From the NCBI GenBank assembly GCA_017427185.1, contig JAFRTJ010000008.1:45677-109676 (forward strand): DNA of 64,000 nucleotides. Reading direction: 5' to 3'. This document shows, in pieces, positions 46,320 through 59,538 of the stretch (positions are counted from its first letter, which is position 1; each line of letters starts with the position of its first letter). Made by a program: the position numbers and the translations under genes. Source of the DNA: Bacteroidaceae bacterium. GTDB lineage: Bacteria > Bacteroidota > Bacteroidia > Bacteroidales > Bacteroidaceae. The notes below the pieces were generated by a model. The model was given only the letters and a program-made list of their open reading frames with translations, was not told the DNA's origin and did no database searches.

Positions 46320-46841
46320 ATGGACCTGTTCCATTTCTGCCCTGTGTGCGGATCGGCAGATTTCATAGTAAACAATGAGAAGAGTAAACGATGCCTTCAA
46401 TGTGGTTTTGTTTATTATTTGAACCCAAGTGCAGCCACTGTGGCAGTCATCTTGAATGAAAAAAAAGAACTGCTGGTGGTCCGTCGAGCCAAAAATCCCG
46501 CAAAGGGCACGCTGGATCTGCCAGGAGGTTTTAGTGACTGCGATGAAACCAGCGAGGAGGGCGTGTGCCGTGAGGTCATGGAGGAAACGGGACTGAAAGT
46601 GGAAAAATTAGAATTTCTCTTCTCGTTACCCAATCTCTACATGTACAGCGGACTCCAAATCCATACGATAGACATGTTCTATCTCTGCCACGTAAAAGAC
46701 ACAAAAAAAGCAAAAGCAGACGATGATGCTGCAGAATTGATGTGGATTCCTTGGAACGAGATTCAGCCGGAAACCTTTGGTTTAGGTTCTATCAGACAAG
46801 GAATAGAGAAACTTTTAACGAAAAAAATTATAATAAAATAA
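46320..46841 (+). CDS. Nudix hydrolase with N-terminal zinc ribbon
   Basis: I choose Met 46320 (MDLFHFCPVCGS), preceded by an AAGGA about 9 bases upstream; a Met at 46299 is also possible and the frame opens at 46245. The product is about 173 residues. Two CxxC pairs (FCPVCGS, RCLQCGF) form a zinc ribbon as in NudC-like and related Nudix proteins. The Nudix box is complete: GGFSDCDETSEEGVCREVMEETG. The substrate is a nucleoside diphosphate derivative of unknown identity. It is divergent from NfeD and directly upstream of topA. Confidence 0.85.
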   Translation: MDLFHFCPVCGSADFIVNNEKSKRCLQCGFVYYLNPSAATVAVILNEKKELLVVRRAKNPAKGTLDLPGGFSDCDETSEEGVCREVMEETGLKVEKLEFLFSLPNLYMYSGLQIHTIDMFYLCHVKDTKKAKADDDAAELMWIPWNEIQPETFGLGSIRQGIEKLLTKKIIIK

Positions 46842-46863
46842 GGTATAGTTGGGATTTTTCCAT

Positions 46864-46871
46864 TACCTTTG
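46864..46871 (+). promoter_or_regulatory. -7 promoter box (TACCTTTG) of topA-aroK-speA
   Basis: TACCTTTG, 31 bases before the topA ATG at 46902. A -33 motif is not distinct. Confidence 0.7.
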
Positions 46872-46901
46872 CGCCCAAATTCAAACAATCGGATATTTAC
46901 A

Positions 46902-49250
46902 ATGAAAGATAATTTAGTAATCGTGGAGAGTCCGGCCAAAGCCAAAACCATTGAAAAATTTCTTGGAAATGACTACACGGTTTTGTCTAGTTACGGACAC
47001 ATTCGCGATTTGAAGAAAAAGACATTCAGCATCGATTTAGATACTTTCAAACCACAATACGAAATCCCCTCTGACAAGCAAAGGGTTGTAGCCCAACTCA
47101 AGAAACAAGCCCAAGATGCCAAGACTGTCTGGCTGGCATCCGATGAAGACCGCGAAGGAGAAGCCATCAGTTGGCATTTATATGAAGTGCTTGGGCTGAA
47201 ACCCAGCAATACCCGCCGCATTGTCTTTCACGAGATAACCAAACCCGCTATTCTGGAAGCAATTCGAAATCCACGCGAAGTTGATCTTAACCTGGTGAAT
47301 GCTCAACAGGCACGACGCGTACTGGATCGCATCGTGGGATTCAAATTGAGTCCTGTTCTTTGGCGTAAAGTGAAACCTGCATTAAGTGCTGGTCGTGTTC
47401 AAAGTGTAGCTGTGAGACTGATTGTCGAGCGTGAACGTGAAATACAAAACTTCCAAAGCGAAGATAGTTTCCGCATAACAGCCGCTTTCAAAACAATCGA
47501 TGGAAGTGAAGTGAAAGCCGAACTTAATCATCGCTTTAATACAGAGGATCAGGCTCAAGCCTTTTTAGAAAGATGCAAAGATGCGCAATTCGTCATTCGA
47601 GACATCACAACCAAACCTGTCAAACGAGTTCCCGCACCTCCTTTTACCACCAGTACCCTGCAGCAAGAAGCCGCACACAAATTGGGTTTCACCGTGGCTC
47701 AAACCATGATGGTGGCACAGCATCTTTATGAAAGTGGACGGATTACCTACATGCGTACTGATAGTGTCAACCTGAGTTCTCTATGTTTAGGGGCCAGCAA
47801 AGAGGTTATTACAAAACAAATGGGCAAGGAATACGTAAAAACACGACAGTTCCACACGAATTCCAAGGGTGCTCAGGAAGCTCACGAGGCTATTCGTCCC
47901 ACTTACATGAACGAAACTCAGATTGAAGGATCTATTCAAGAACGACGTCTTTACGACCTTATCTGGAAACGCACCATTGCCAGCCAAATGGCCGATGCAG
48001 AACTAGAGAAGACTCAAGCCACTATCGCTATCAGTGGAAATACGGAAGATTTCTTTGTGGCAACAGGTGAAGTTGTGAAATTTGATGGTTTCCTGCGTAT
48101 ATATCGTGAGACGAATGAAGAGGAGACTGAGAATGAAGACGAGGGAATATTGCCTCCTCTGAAAATAAATGACACGATGACTGGCAAAGAGATTGTCGCT
48201 ACTCAACGTTTCGCACAACGTCCTGTACGCTACAACGAAGCAAGCTTGGTACGGAAACTGGAAGAACTGGGAATCGGACGTCCCAGCACCTATGCCTCTA
48301 CCATCACCACTATTCAGCAACGTGAGTACGTAACCAAGGGAGATATTATTGGAGAAGAACGTTCCTATCAAATCCTGACTCTGAAGAAAGGAGACATTAA
48401 ACAGACAAGCGGAAAGATTACAATCGGCGCTGAACACGGCAAACTGCTTCCTACCGACACGGGTATTGTGGTCAACGATTTCCTGCAAAACAATTTCCCT
48501 GAAATCATGGATTATAATTTCACGGCCGACGTGGAAAAGAAGTTTGACGAGATTGCTGAAGGAAATGCTAACTGGACTAATGTAATACGAGATTTCTACA
48601 ATGATTTTGAGCCTTTGGTAGAGAATGCATCCAACACTCGTACTGAGCATAAAGTTGGCGAACGTGTTTTGGGAAATGATCCAGAAACGGGGGAGCCAAT
48701 TACCGTAAAGATTGGACGCTTTGGTCCTGTAGCACAGATTGGTAGTACCGAAGCAGAAGAAAAACCTCGTTTTGCCCAACTGAAAAAAGGTCAAAGTCTG
48801 GAAACCATTACCTTGGAGGAGGCTCTCGAACTCTTCCGTTTACCTCGTAATCTTGGAAAGTTCGAGAATGTACCTATCATCATTGGTGCCGGCAAGTTTG
48901 GTCCCTATGTATCTTACGGAGGAACCTATATCTCAGTCCCCAAGAACCATAATCCTCTGACAATGACCATCCAGGAGGCAATCACGCTCATCGTAATGAA
49001 ACGTCGTGAGGAAGCAGAACGCCACTTGAAAACCTTTACCGAAGAGCCTGATTTGGAGGTTCTCAAAGGACGTTTTGGGCCTTATTTGGCTTATAAGGGA
49101 AACAATTATCGTCTCCCCAAAAATATGCAAGGACATGCAACCCAATTATCCCTAGAGGAATGCATGGACATCATCAAAGCTCAAGATGCTAAGGCAAATT
49201 CTCCTGCCAAGGCTGCTACTGTTAAACGTCATTATAGCCGCAAATCATGA
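46902..49250 (+). CDS. topA: DNA topoisomerase I (type IA)
   Basis: TopA relaxes negative supercoils. The start is the ATG at 46902 (MKDNLVIVESPAKAKTIEK); codons before it lie on top of the promoter. The product is about 782 residues. The TOPRIM domain has VIVESPAKAKTIEKFLG and ASDEDREGEAISWH. The catalytic Tyr is in ESGRITYMRTDSVNLS. The C-terminus (about 575-782) has topo C-terminal repeats without the CxxC zinc fingers of E. coli. It ends in a basic tail. It overlaps aroK by 4 bp. Confidence 0.97.
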   Translation: MKDNLVIVESPAKAKTIEKFLGNDYTVLSSYGHIRDLKKKTFSIDLDTFKPQYEIPSDKQRVVAQLKKQAQDAKTVWLASDEDREGEAISWHLYEVLGLKPSNTRRIVFHEITKPAILEAIRNPREVDLNLVNAQQARRVLDRIVGFKLSPVLWRKVKPALSAGRVQSVAVRLIVEREREIQNFQSEDSFRITAAFKTIDGSEVKAELNHRFNTEDQAQAFLERCKDAQFVIRDITTKPVKRVPAPPFTTSTLQQEAAHKLGFTVAQTMMVAQHLYESGRITYMRTDSVNLSSLCLGASKEVITKQMGKEYVKTRQFHTNSKGAQEAHEAIRPTYMNETQIEGSIQERRLYDLIWKRTIASQMADAELEKTQATIAISGNTEDFFVATGEVVKFDGFLRIYRETNEEETENEDEGILPPLKINDTMTGKEIVATQRFAQRPVRYNEASLVRKLEELGIGRPSTYASTITTIQQREYVTKGDIIGEERSYQILTLKKGDIKQTSGKITIGAEHGKLLPTDTGIVVNDFLQNNFPEIMDYNFTADVEKKFDEIAEGNANWTNVIRDFYNDFEPLVENASNTRTEHKVGERVLGNDPETGEPITVKIGRFGPVAQIGSTEAEEKPRFAQLKKGQSLETITLEEALELFRLPRNLGKFENVPIIIGAGKFGPYVSYGGTYISVPKNHNPLTMTIQEAITLIVMKRREEAERHLKTFTEEPDLEVLKGRFGPYLAYKGNNYRLPKNMQGHATQLSLEECMDIIKAQDAKANSPAKAATVKRHYSRKS

Positions 49251-49774
49251 TACGGATCATCCTTATAGGTTATATGGGAGCTGGTAAGACCACCGTGGGC
49301 CGCCAGCTGGCATTGGCCTTAGGCTGTTCTTTTTATGATTTGGATTGGTACATCGAGATGCGCTACCATCGTACGGTAGCTCAGCTCTTTGCAGAACGAG
49401 GCGAAGAAGGGTTCCGTGAATTGGAACACAACATGCTGCACGAGGTTGCTGAATTCGAGAACATAGTATTGAGTTGTGGAGGCGGCACTCCTTGTTTCTA
49501 TGATAATATGCAGTATTTGAATGCTCAGGGCGAAACAATTTATTTGAAAGTGGAGCCTGCCACGTTAGCTCAACATCTCGAAATGGGCAAGGTAGAACGT
49601 CCTCTCATCAAAGGAAAAACAAAAGAAGATTTGGTTCGACACATTCAGGAATCACTTCAACAACGTGAACATTTTTACCTACAAGCAAAGCATGTGGTGG
49701 ACGTAACTCTGCTGGATAACTACGAAAAGATAAAAGATAGTGTAAAACTACTCCGAGAAGAATTAGGCGTATGA
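49247..49774 (+). CDS. aroK: Shikimate kinase
   Basis: AroK phosphorylates shikimate in the chorismate pathway. The 175-residue protein begins IRIILIGYMGAGKTTVGRQLA with the P-loop GAGKTT. The shikimate-binding DxD region is DLDWYIE; LSCGGGTPCF is the GGGxP signature, and RPLIKGKT follows. It overlaps both topA (4 bp) and speA (4 bp), so the three genes form one transcript. Confidence 0.95.
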   Translation: MIRIILIGYMGAGKTTVGRQLALALGCSFYDLDWYIEMRYHRTVAQLFAERGEEGFRELEHNMLHEVAEFENIVLSCGGGTPCFYDNMQYLNAQGETIYLKVEPATLAQHLEMGKVERPLIKGKTKEDLVRHIQESLQQREHFYLQAKHVVDVTLLDNYEKIKDSVKLLREELGV

Positions 49775-51663
49775 AAAAATGGAGGATTGAGGATTCTGAA
49801 GAATTGTACAACATCAAGGGATGGGGTGTCAACTACTTTGGTATCAATGAGAAAGGTCACGTATATGTAACACCTAAGAAAAATAGTGTACAGGTAGACC
49901 TGCAAGAAGTTGTAGACCAACTTTCCAGTCGTCATGTCAAAGCACCTGTTCTGCTTCGTTTCCCTGATATCCTAGACAACCGCATTGAGAAAACCGACGA
50001 GTGTTTCCGCAAGGCAGAGAAGGAATATGAGTATCAGGGTGAGCATTTTATCATATTCCCCATCAAAGTGAATCAGATGCGTCCTGTAGTAGAGGAGATT
50101 ATCAGTCACGGCAAGCGTTACAATTTGGGATTGGAAGCAGGTTCTAAGCCTGAGTTGCATGCTGTGCTGGCTACCAACATGGACAGCGACAGTCTCATTA
50201 TCTGCAACGGTCACAAAGACCAAAGCTACATCGAGCTTGCTCTCTTGGCTCAGAAAATGGGTAAACGAGTGTTCCTGGTCATCGAGAAATTGCCAGAACT
50301 GAAAATAATGGCTGAGACAGCAAAAAAAATGGGGGTGCGTCCCAATTTGGGCATCCGAATAAAACTGGCAAGCAATGGTTCTGGCAAATGGAGTGAAAGC
50401 GGTGGTGATGCCAGCAAATTCGGTCTGAATTCCTCAGAACTCCTGATGGCATTACAAATGTTGGAGGAGATGAATTTGCGTGATTGTTTAAAACTCATTC
50501 ATTTTCATATAGGTTCACAAATCAACAAGATTCGACGCATCAGCACAGCTTTGCGTGAAGCAGCACAATACTATGTGCAACTGCACACAATGGGATTCAA
50601 TATTGATTTTGTTGATTGTGGAGGTGGTTTAGGAGTGGACTATGACGGCACCCGGTCCAGCAACAGCGAGAGTAGTGTGAACTACAGCATTCAAGAGTAT
50701 GTCAACGACTGTGTCTACACTTTTGCTGGAGCTGCCGAGAAGAATGGTATTCCTCATCCCAATCTAATTACTGAAGGAGGACGTTCTCTGACAGCTCACC
50801 ATAGTGTGTTGATTTTGGATGTTCTCGAGAGTGTTTCAGCTCCTCAGATGCCAGAAGATTTCGAACCTGGACCTGAGGATCACCAGCTAGTCCATGACTT
50901 GACTGAAATCTGGGATAAACTTTCCAGCCGCTCTTTGCTCGAGGATTGGCATGATGCCCAAGATATTCGCGAGGAAGCTCTCGACCTTTTCCGTCACGGC
51001 ATCATTGATTTGAAAACCCGTGCACAGATTGAGTCTCTTTATTGGGCTATCAGCCACGAGGTAGCCGAACTTGCCCATCATCTAAAACATATCCCTGACG
51101 AACTGCGCAATATTGACAAGCAGATGGCCGACAAGTATTTCTGCAATTTCAGCCTCTTCCAAAGCATGCCTGACTCATGGGGTATCGACCAGCTCTTCCC
51201 CATTATGCCTATTGCCCGTCTCGACGAGCAACCCACCCGTAGCGCTACATTGCAGGATATTACATGTGATTCTGATGGAAAGATTTCTGCGTATGTCAAT
51301 GGAGGTCAGCAAACCAGCTACATTCCCTTGCATCCCATCAAACCAGACGAGCATTACTATATTGGCGTTTTTCTGGTAGGTGCTTATCAGGAAATCCTGG
51401 GTAACATGCACAATCTCTTTGGTGACACGAATGCCGTACATATTTCGGTTGACAAAGAAAACTACACACTGGATCAATTCATTGATGGTGAAACTGTTGC
51501 AGATGTTCTGGAATATGTTCAATATGATCCCAAGAAATTGGTTCGCCGTCTTGAAATCTGGGTCAGCAGGGCTATTGAAGACGGTAAAATCACAGAATCT
51601 GAAGGTAAGGAATTCATCAGCAACTATCGAGCTGGTCTATATGGTTATACTTATCTGGAATAA
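49771..51663 (+). CDS. speA: Biosynthetic arginine decarboxylase
   Basis: SpeA converts arginine to agmatine, the first step of polyamine (spermidine) synthesis. The 630-residue protein is a fold-type III PLP enzyme. The PLP-binding Lys lies in IIFPIKVNQMRP. NLGLEAGSKPEL, DCGGGLGVDYDGTRSS and LITEGGRSLTAHHSV are further conserved sites. Length and motifs fit the bacterial SpeA family used by Bacteroidota to make carboxyspermidine. It overlaps aroK by 4 bp. Confidence 0.96.
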   Translation: MKKWRIEDSEELYNIKGWGVNYFGINEKGHVYVTPKKNSVQVDLQEVVDQLSSRHVKAPVLLRFPDILDNRIEKTDECFRKAEKEYEYQGEHFIIFPIKVNQMRPVVEEIISHGKRYNLGLEAGSKPELHAVLATNMDSDSLIICNGHKDQSYIELALLAQKMGKRVFLVIEKLPELKIMAETAKKMGVRPNLGIRIKLASNGSGKWSESGGDASKFGLNSSELLMALQMLEEMNLRDCLKLIHFHIGSQINKIRRISTALREAAQYYVQLHTMGFNIDFVDCGGGLGVDYDGTRSSNSESSVNYSIQEYVNDCVYTFAGAAEKNGIPHPNLITEGGRSLTAHHSVLILDVLESVSAPQMPEDFEPGPEDHQLVHDLTEIWDKLSSRSLLEDWHDAQDIREEALDLFRHGIIDLKTRAQIESLYWAISHEVAELAHHLKHIPDELRNIDKQMADKYFCNFSLFQSMPDSWGIDQLFPIMPIARLDEQPTRSATLQDITCDSDGKISAYVNGGQQTSYIPLHPIKPDEHYYIGVFLVGAYQEILGNMHNLFGDTNAVHISVDKENYTLDQFIDGETVADVLEYVQYDPKKLVRRLEIWVSRAIEDGKITESEGKEFISNYRAGLYGYTYLE

Positions 51664-51743
51664 GTTCACCTATAAAGTTTATCTATCCCACATCCTTTTT
51701 ACTACAAAAAGGACAGAATAAGAAAGTTTCATCCAACGAGAGA

Positions 51744-52541
51744 ATGGAAAAAATAAATGTCATCAAGGTTGGCGGGGGAATTGTTGAAGATACCGATTCC
51801 CTTAGTCAGTTGCTCGCTGATTTCTCCCATTTGTCTGGCCATAAGGTGTTGGTTCACGGTGGCGGACGTTCTGCAACCAAGATTGCTGCCTCGTTGGGCA
51901 TTGAGAGCCAGATGGTGGAAGGCAGACGCATCACGGATGAAAAGATGCTTCAGGTGGTCACAATGGTCTATGGTGGACTTGTCAACAAGAACCTTGTGGC
52001 AGGTCTTCAAGCTTACGGAGTGAACGCTTTGGGGTTGACAGGAGCAGACATAAACATTATTCGAAGTCATAAGCGTCCCACCAAATGTGTCACTCTGGCC
52101 GATGGGACAAAGCAAATGATAGATTTCGGCTTTGTGGGCGATGTCGATTGCGTTGACGGTCAGATGCTAAGCACGCTTGTCCAACAGGGTGTTGTGCCCG
52201 TCATAGCCCCTCTTACCCACGATGGAAAAGGTAATCTCCTCAACACCAATGCAGATACTATTGCCAGCGAAGTGGCCTGCGCTTTAGCTTCATTTTTTGA
52301 AGTTACCTTAACTTTCTGCTTCGAAAAACCAGGAGTCTTGCGCAACGCTGATGATGACAGCAGCGTGATTCCTCACATTTCTGAAAAAGATTTCCATCAA
52401 CTTACCCAAAGTGGCATTGTTGCTGGAGGCATGATTCCCAAACTCGAGAATGCTTTCCAAGCCATCCGTCAGGGTGTCAAGAAAGTTGTCATTACGCGAG
52501 CCAACCACTTAGACGGTCAGGGTGGAACAGTAATAGAATAA
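51744..52541 (+). CDS. argB: Acetylglutamate (or succinylglutamate) kinase
   Basis: ArgB phosphorylates N-acylglutamate in arginine synthesis. The 265-residue amino-acid-kinase protein has VIKVGGGIVED, VLVHGGGRSATK, GLTGADINIIRSHKR and NTNADTIASEVA. Bacteroidetes arginine synthesis uses N-succinylornithine, so the true substrate may be succinylglutamate; this is inference from the phylum, not from residues. The gene is 80 bp after speA. Confidence 0.93.
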   Translation: MEKINVIKVGGGIVEDTDSLSQLLADFSHLSGHKVLVHGGGRSATKIAASLGIESQMVEGRRITDEKMLQVVTMVYGGLVNKNLVAGLQAYGVNALGLTGADINIIRSHKRPTKCVTLADGTKQMIDFGFVGDVDCVDGQMLSTLVQQGVVPVIAPLTHDGKGNLLNTNADTIASEVACALASFFEVTLTFCFEKPGVLRNADDDSSVIPHISEKDFHQLTQSGIVAGGMIPKLENAFQAIRQGVKKVVITRANHLDGQGGTVIE

Positions 52542-52622
52542 AAAAGGACAATTCCTTTTAAACATTTTTAACCCAAGACTCCTGTAACTTATCAGGGTCT
52601 CAATCGTCATTCAATTAGAGAG

Positions 52623-53132
52623 ATGAAAAAAATCAGCTTCAGAGATGACGTCTTGCCACTTAAAGATAAACTCTTTCGTTTGGCTTTTCGCATCACTTTG
52701 GATACGGCAGAGGCCGAGGATATTGTCCAAGAAACGCTGATACGGGTTTGGCAAAACAGAGCCAAATGGCAAGAGATTTCTTCCATCGAAGCCTATTGCC
52801 AGATCATTTGTCGCAGATTGGCTCTCGATATAGCGGGAAAAGCCGGACATGGCAACGTGTTGCTCGATGAGCATTCACAGCAACATCTCCTTACCGTTAC
52901 CCCAGAGGAACAGTTTGACAATCGAGAACGTCTCTCCCTGATAAAACAACTGATGGACTCACTCCCTGAAGTACAGCGGACCATCATGGAACTTCGAGAC
53001 ATCGAAGGTCTTTCTTACCAGGAAATATCCAACGTGATGGATCTGACAGAGGTACAGGTAAAAGTCTATCTCCATCGGGCACGAACGAAGATAAAAAACA
53101 AAGTAGAAGAATTTGAACGATATGAATTATAA
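52623..53132 (+). CDS. ECF-type RNA polymerase sigma-70 factor
   Basis: The 169-residue protein has sigma region 2 (about 15-80; AEDIVQETLIRVWQNRAKW) and region 4 (about 115-165; LPEVQRTIMELRDIEGLSYQEISNVM). It lacks regions 1 and 3, as ECF factors do. ATG at 53122 of the next gene overlaps its end, a typical sigma/anti-sigma arrangement. No nearby SusCD or TonB receptor suggests what it controls. Confidence 0.92.
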   Translation: MKKISFRDDVLPLKDKLFRLAFRITLDTAEAEDIVQETLIRVWQNRAKWQEISSIEAYCQIICRRLALDIAGKAGHGNVLLDEHSQQHLLTVTPEEQFDNRERLSLIKQLMDSLPEVQRTIMELRDIEGLSYQEISNVMDLTEVQVKVYLHRARTKIKNKVEEFERYEL

Positions 53133-53637
53133 ATACATTGATCAGTTGCTGGAACGCTATTGGAACTGCGAAACCTCCATTCAGGAGGAGCAGATTCTGC
53201 GTGCTTTTTTCCAGCAGGAAGAGATCCCTACCTATTTACAGCCTTATCGTCAAATCTTCAAGGCTGAAGAGGAACTTGCGAACGCTCATTTAAGCCAGGA
53301 TTTCGATGACCGCATAATGGCTATGATTAAAGAGGAGACAGAGAATACGACTGTCAAGGCACGCTGTATCTCCTTCCCACGCCGCATTTCTCCCTTCTAC
53401 AAGGCTGCTGGCATGATAGCTGTGATATTGGTCATAGGAATGGCTGCCCAGCACAGCTTCCAGTCAGCGGAACAAGATGAGTCTCTGCAATTTGTGCAGC
53501 AAAATGAAGAGGATTCAAGCCTCGAGTTCTCCCTGACTCCCAATGCAGCCATCCAGACATCGTCACTTCCGATTCCCACATCGACTGACACCATCGACCA
53601 AGTCTTGCAAGAGCAGACAGACAAGATGCCGAACTGA
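53122..53637 (+). CDS. Single-pass membrane protein, probable anti-sigma or sigma-partner
   Basis: I choose the ATG at 53122, which overlaps the sigma gene by 11 bp; a TTG at 53113 is also in frame. The product is about 171 residues: a soluble N-terminus (about 1-85) with YIDQLLERYWNCETSIQEEQ, the usual start of Bacteroidota proteins coupled to sigma factors, and one membrane helix (about 93-110, AAGMIAVILVIGMAAQH). A short Ser/Gln-rich outer tail follows. I do not recognise a zinc anti-sigma motif (HxxxCxxC), so the role is inferred from position and topology. Confidence 0.65.
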   Translation: MNYKYIDQLLERYWNCETSIQEEQILRAFFQQEEIPTYLQPYRQIFKAEEELANAHLSQDFDDRIMAMIKEETENTTVKARCISFPRRISPFYKAAGMIAVILVIGMAAQHSFQSAEQDESLQFVQQNEEDSSLEFSLTPNAAIQTSSLPIPTSTDTIDQVLQEQTDKMPN

Positions 53638-53770
53638 CGGAGTCTACCATTGATTTGAATCATTTTCAATTGCTTTTTTAACATAAAACAAGTTAGTGTT
53701 TATTAAAACAATCAACGGGACTGAGAAGTTCCATTCTCTCTCAAATTTTTCAAAAACATACTAACAAAGA

Positions 53771-53800
53771 AAAGAGTGGCCGCGAGGCCACTCTTTTTCT
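53771..53800 (+). terminator. Rho-independent terminator after the sigma/partner pair
   Basis: AAAGAGTGGCC (53771-53781) pairs with GGCCACTCTTT (53786-53796) around a 4-base loop GCGA, then TTCTTT. Strong hairpin. Confidence 0.8.
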
Positions 53801-53910
53801 TTAGAAAATGATGAAGCCACTACTGCCTGAACAACTTCTGTCCCTCAAGCATGACCATTGGGACAAGTAAGACAACGTTTTTTACACGCATTTGGAGGTG
53901 GGAAGAAATT

Positions 53911-54024
53911 CAACGTGTTGTCTTCGAGATTTCAACGTGTCGCATTTGAGGTTTCAACGTGTTGTATCTGCAATTTCAACGTGTCGCATTTGAGGTTTCA
54001 ACGTGTTGTCTTTGAGATTCCAAC
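53911..54024. repeat. 22-bp phased array 3 of CAACGTGTTG/CG cores (5 full units plus a partial)
   Basis: Cores start at 53911, 53933, 53955, 53977 and 53999; CAAC at 54021 is the partial sixth. Spacing is exactly 22 bp throughout. Cores alternate CAACGTGTTG and CAACGTGTCG. Here the spacers are also alike: the pattern is T-C/A-TTTGAGGTTT with variants. TTTG in the last full unit (54011-54014) is at the correct place to be the -33 element of the GH2 gene. Confidence 0.9.
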
Positions 54025-54041
54025 TATAATTCTTATCTTTG
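54011..54041 (+). promoter_or_regulatory. Promoter of the GH2 gene (-33 TTTG, -7 TATCTTTG)
   Basis: TATCTTTG (54034-54041) is preceded by TTTG (54011-54014) with 19 bp between, near the usual spacing. The -33 element belongs to the last repeat unit. Confidence 0.65.
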
Positions 54042-54049
54042 CCCCTTGA

Positions 54050-59056
<5,007 letters not shown>

Positions 59057-59065
59057 CTTTGATTG

Positions 59066-59073
59066 CAAAATTA
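59066..59073 (-). promoter_or_regulatory. -7 promoter box (TAATTTTG) of ribF, almost no leader
   Basis: On the minus strand TAATTTTG ends nine bases before the ribF ATG at 59056, so the predicted leader is only about 5 nt. Confidence 0.55.
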
Positions 59074-59136
59074 GATATTTCTTGGTTTAAGACCAAATTT
59101 TTTCATCCCACATTTGCATAATTCACATTAAACACC

Positions 59137-59144
59137 TACCTTTG
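59137..59144 (+). promoter_or_regulatory. -7 promoter box (TACCTTTG) of the tRNA-CAU gene
   Basis: TACCTTTG fits TAnnTTTG and lies 32 bases before the mature tRNA 5' end. Confidence 0.7.
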
Positions 59145-59175
59145 CAGGCACAAATCGTAAATAGCGATATGTATC

Positions 59176-59249
59176 GGACTTGTAGCTCAGTTGGTTAGAG
59201 CAACAGACTCATAATCTGGAGGTCCCAGGTTCAAGCCCTGGCTGGTCCA
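59176..59249 (+). tRNA. tRNA with anticodon CAU (elongator Met most likely; Ile2 possible)
   Basis: GGACTTG (59176-59182) and CTGGTCC (59242-59248) form the acceptor stem with a U-G and one U-U pair; discriminator A at 59249. AGCTCAGTTGGTTAGAGC is the D arm. The anticodon loop CTCATAA gives CAU. GGTTCAAGCC is the T arm. An elongator Met or a lysidine-modified Ile tRNA would look alike here. No CCA is encoded. Confidence 0.9.
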
Positions 59250-59260
59250 CACTGAAAATC

Positions 59261-59293
59261 AAGCACTTACGGGTTTTTCGCAAGTGCTTTTTT
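59261..59293 (+). terminator. Rho-independent terminator of the tRNA-CAU
   Basis: AAGCACTT (59261-59268) pairs with AAGTGCTT (59282-59289), followed by TTTT. Good hairpin with T-run, 12 bases after the tRNA. Confidence 0.75.
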
Positions 59294-59299
59294 CATGTC

Positions 59300-59321
59300 T
59301 GCGTAAACAATGCGTAAACAA
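59300..59321. repeat. Direct repeat TGCGTAAACAA x2 next to the tRNA
   Basis: TGCGTAAACAA occurs twice in immediate succession (59300-59310 and 59311-59321), seven bases after the tRNA terminator T-run. The location and form fit arm-type integrase-binding sites or a tRNA-linked attachment site; this is inference. Confidence 0.55.
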
Positions 59322-59495
59322 ATGGCTTTAGTTGGCGATTTTGCATCATGGATAGTCATTGAGTTTCAGTGGCAAAATAAAGCCTTTTTTTATCAATTAG
59401 CTATGCAAATATCAAGAATAATATTAAAAACAAGCAAAATCGTATTTCTTTTACAAATATTACGCGTTTTTTATTCTCTCAATAAAATTATTTTC

Positions 59496-59503
59496 TAATT
59501 TTG
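59496..59503 (+). promoter_or_regulatory. -7 promoter box (TAATTTTG) of the RloA-like ATPase
   Basis: TAATTTTG, 36-43 bases upstream of the ATG at 59539; no -33 element is obvious. Confidence 0.55.
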
Positions 59504-59538
59504 TAGCAAAATTACGATAATTAATAAAATATTGTAGT

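Larger units (their letters stand above)
59294..59538. other. AT-rich intergenic region after the tRNA, start of accessory segment
   Basis: It has an 11-bp direct repeat (59300-59321) and a -7 box (59496-59503). Base composition drops clearly compared with the genes upstream. No integrase gene is present in the window. Confidence 0.6.

Noticed and set aside
52855..52864. CAACGTGTTG inside the sigma factor gene (and CAACACGTTG inside proB near 14354)
   Set aside because: Single copies without a 22-bp neighbour; expected by chance in coding sequence.
53911..54024. Array 3 as a CRISPR
   Set aside because: 10-bp cores with 12-bp similar spacers are far too short for repeats and spacers, and no cas gene is near.
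59310..59498. 62-codon frame after the tRNA as an integrase remnant
   Set aside because: Translation shows no tyrosine-recombinase motif; it is AT-rich noncoding sequence.
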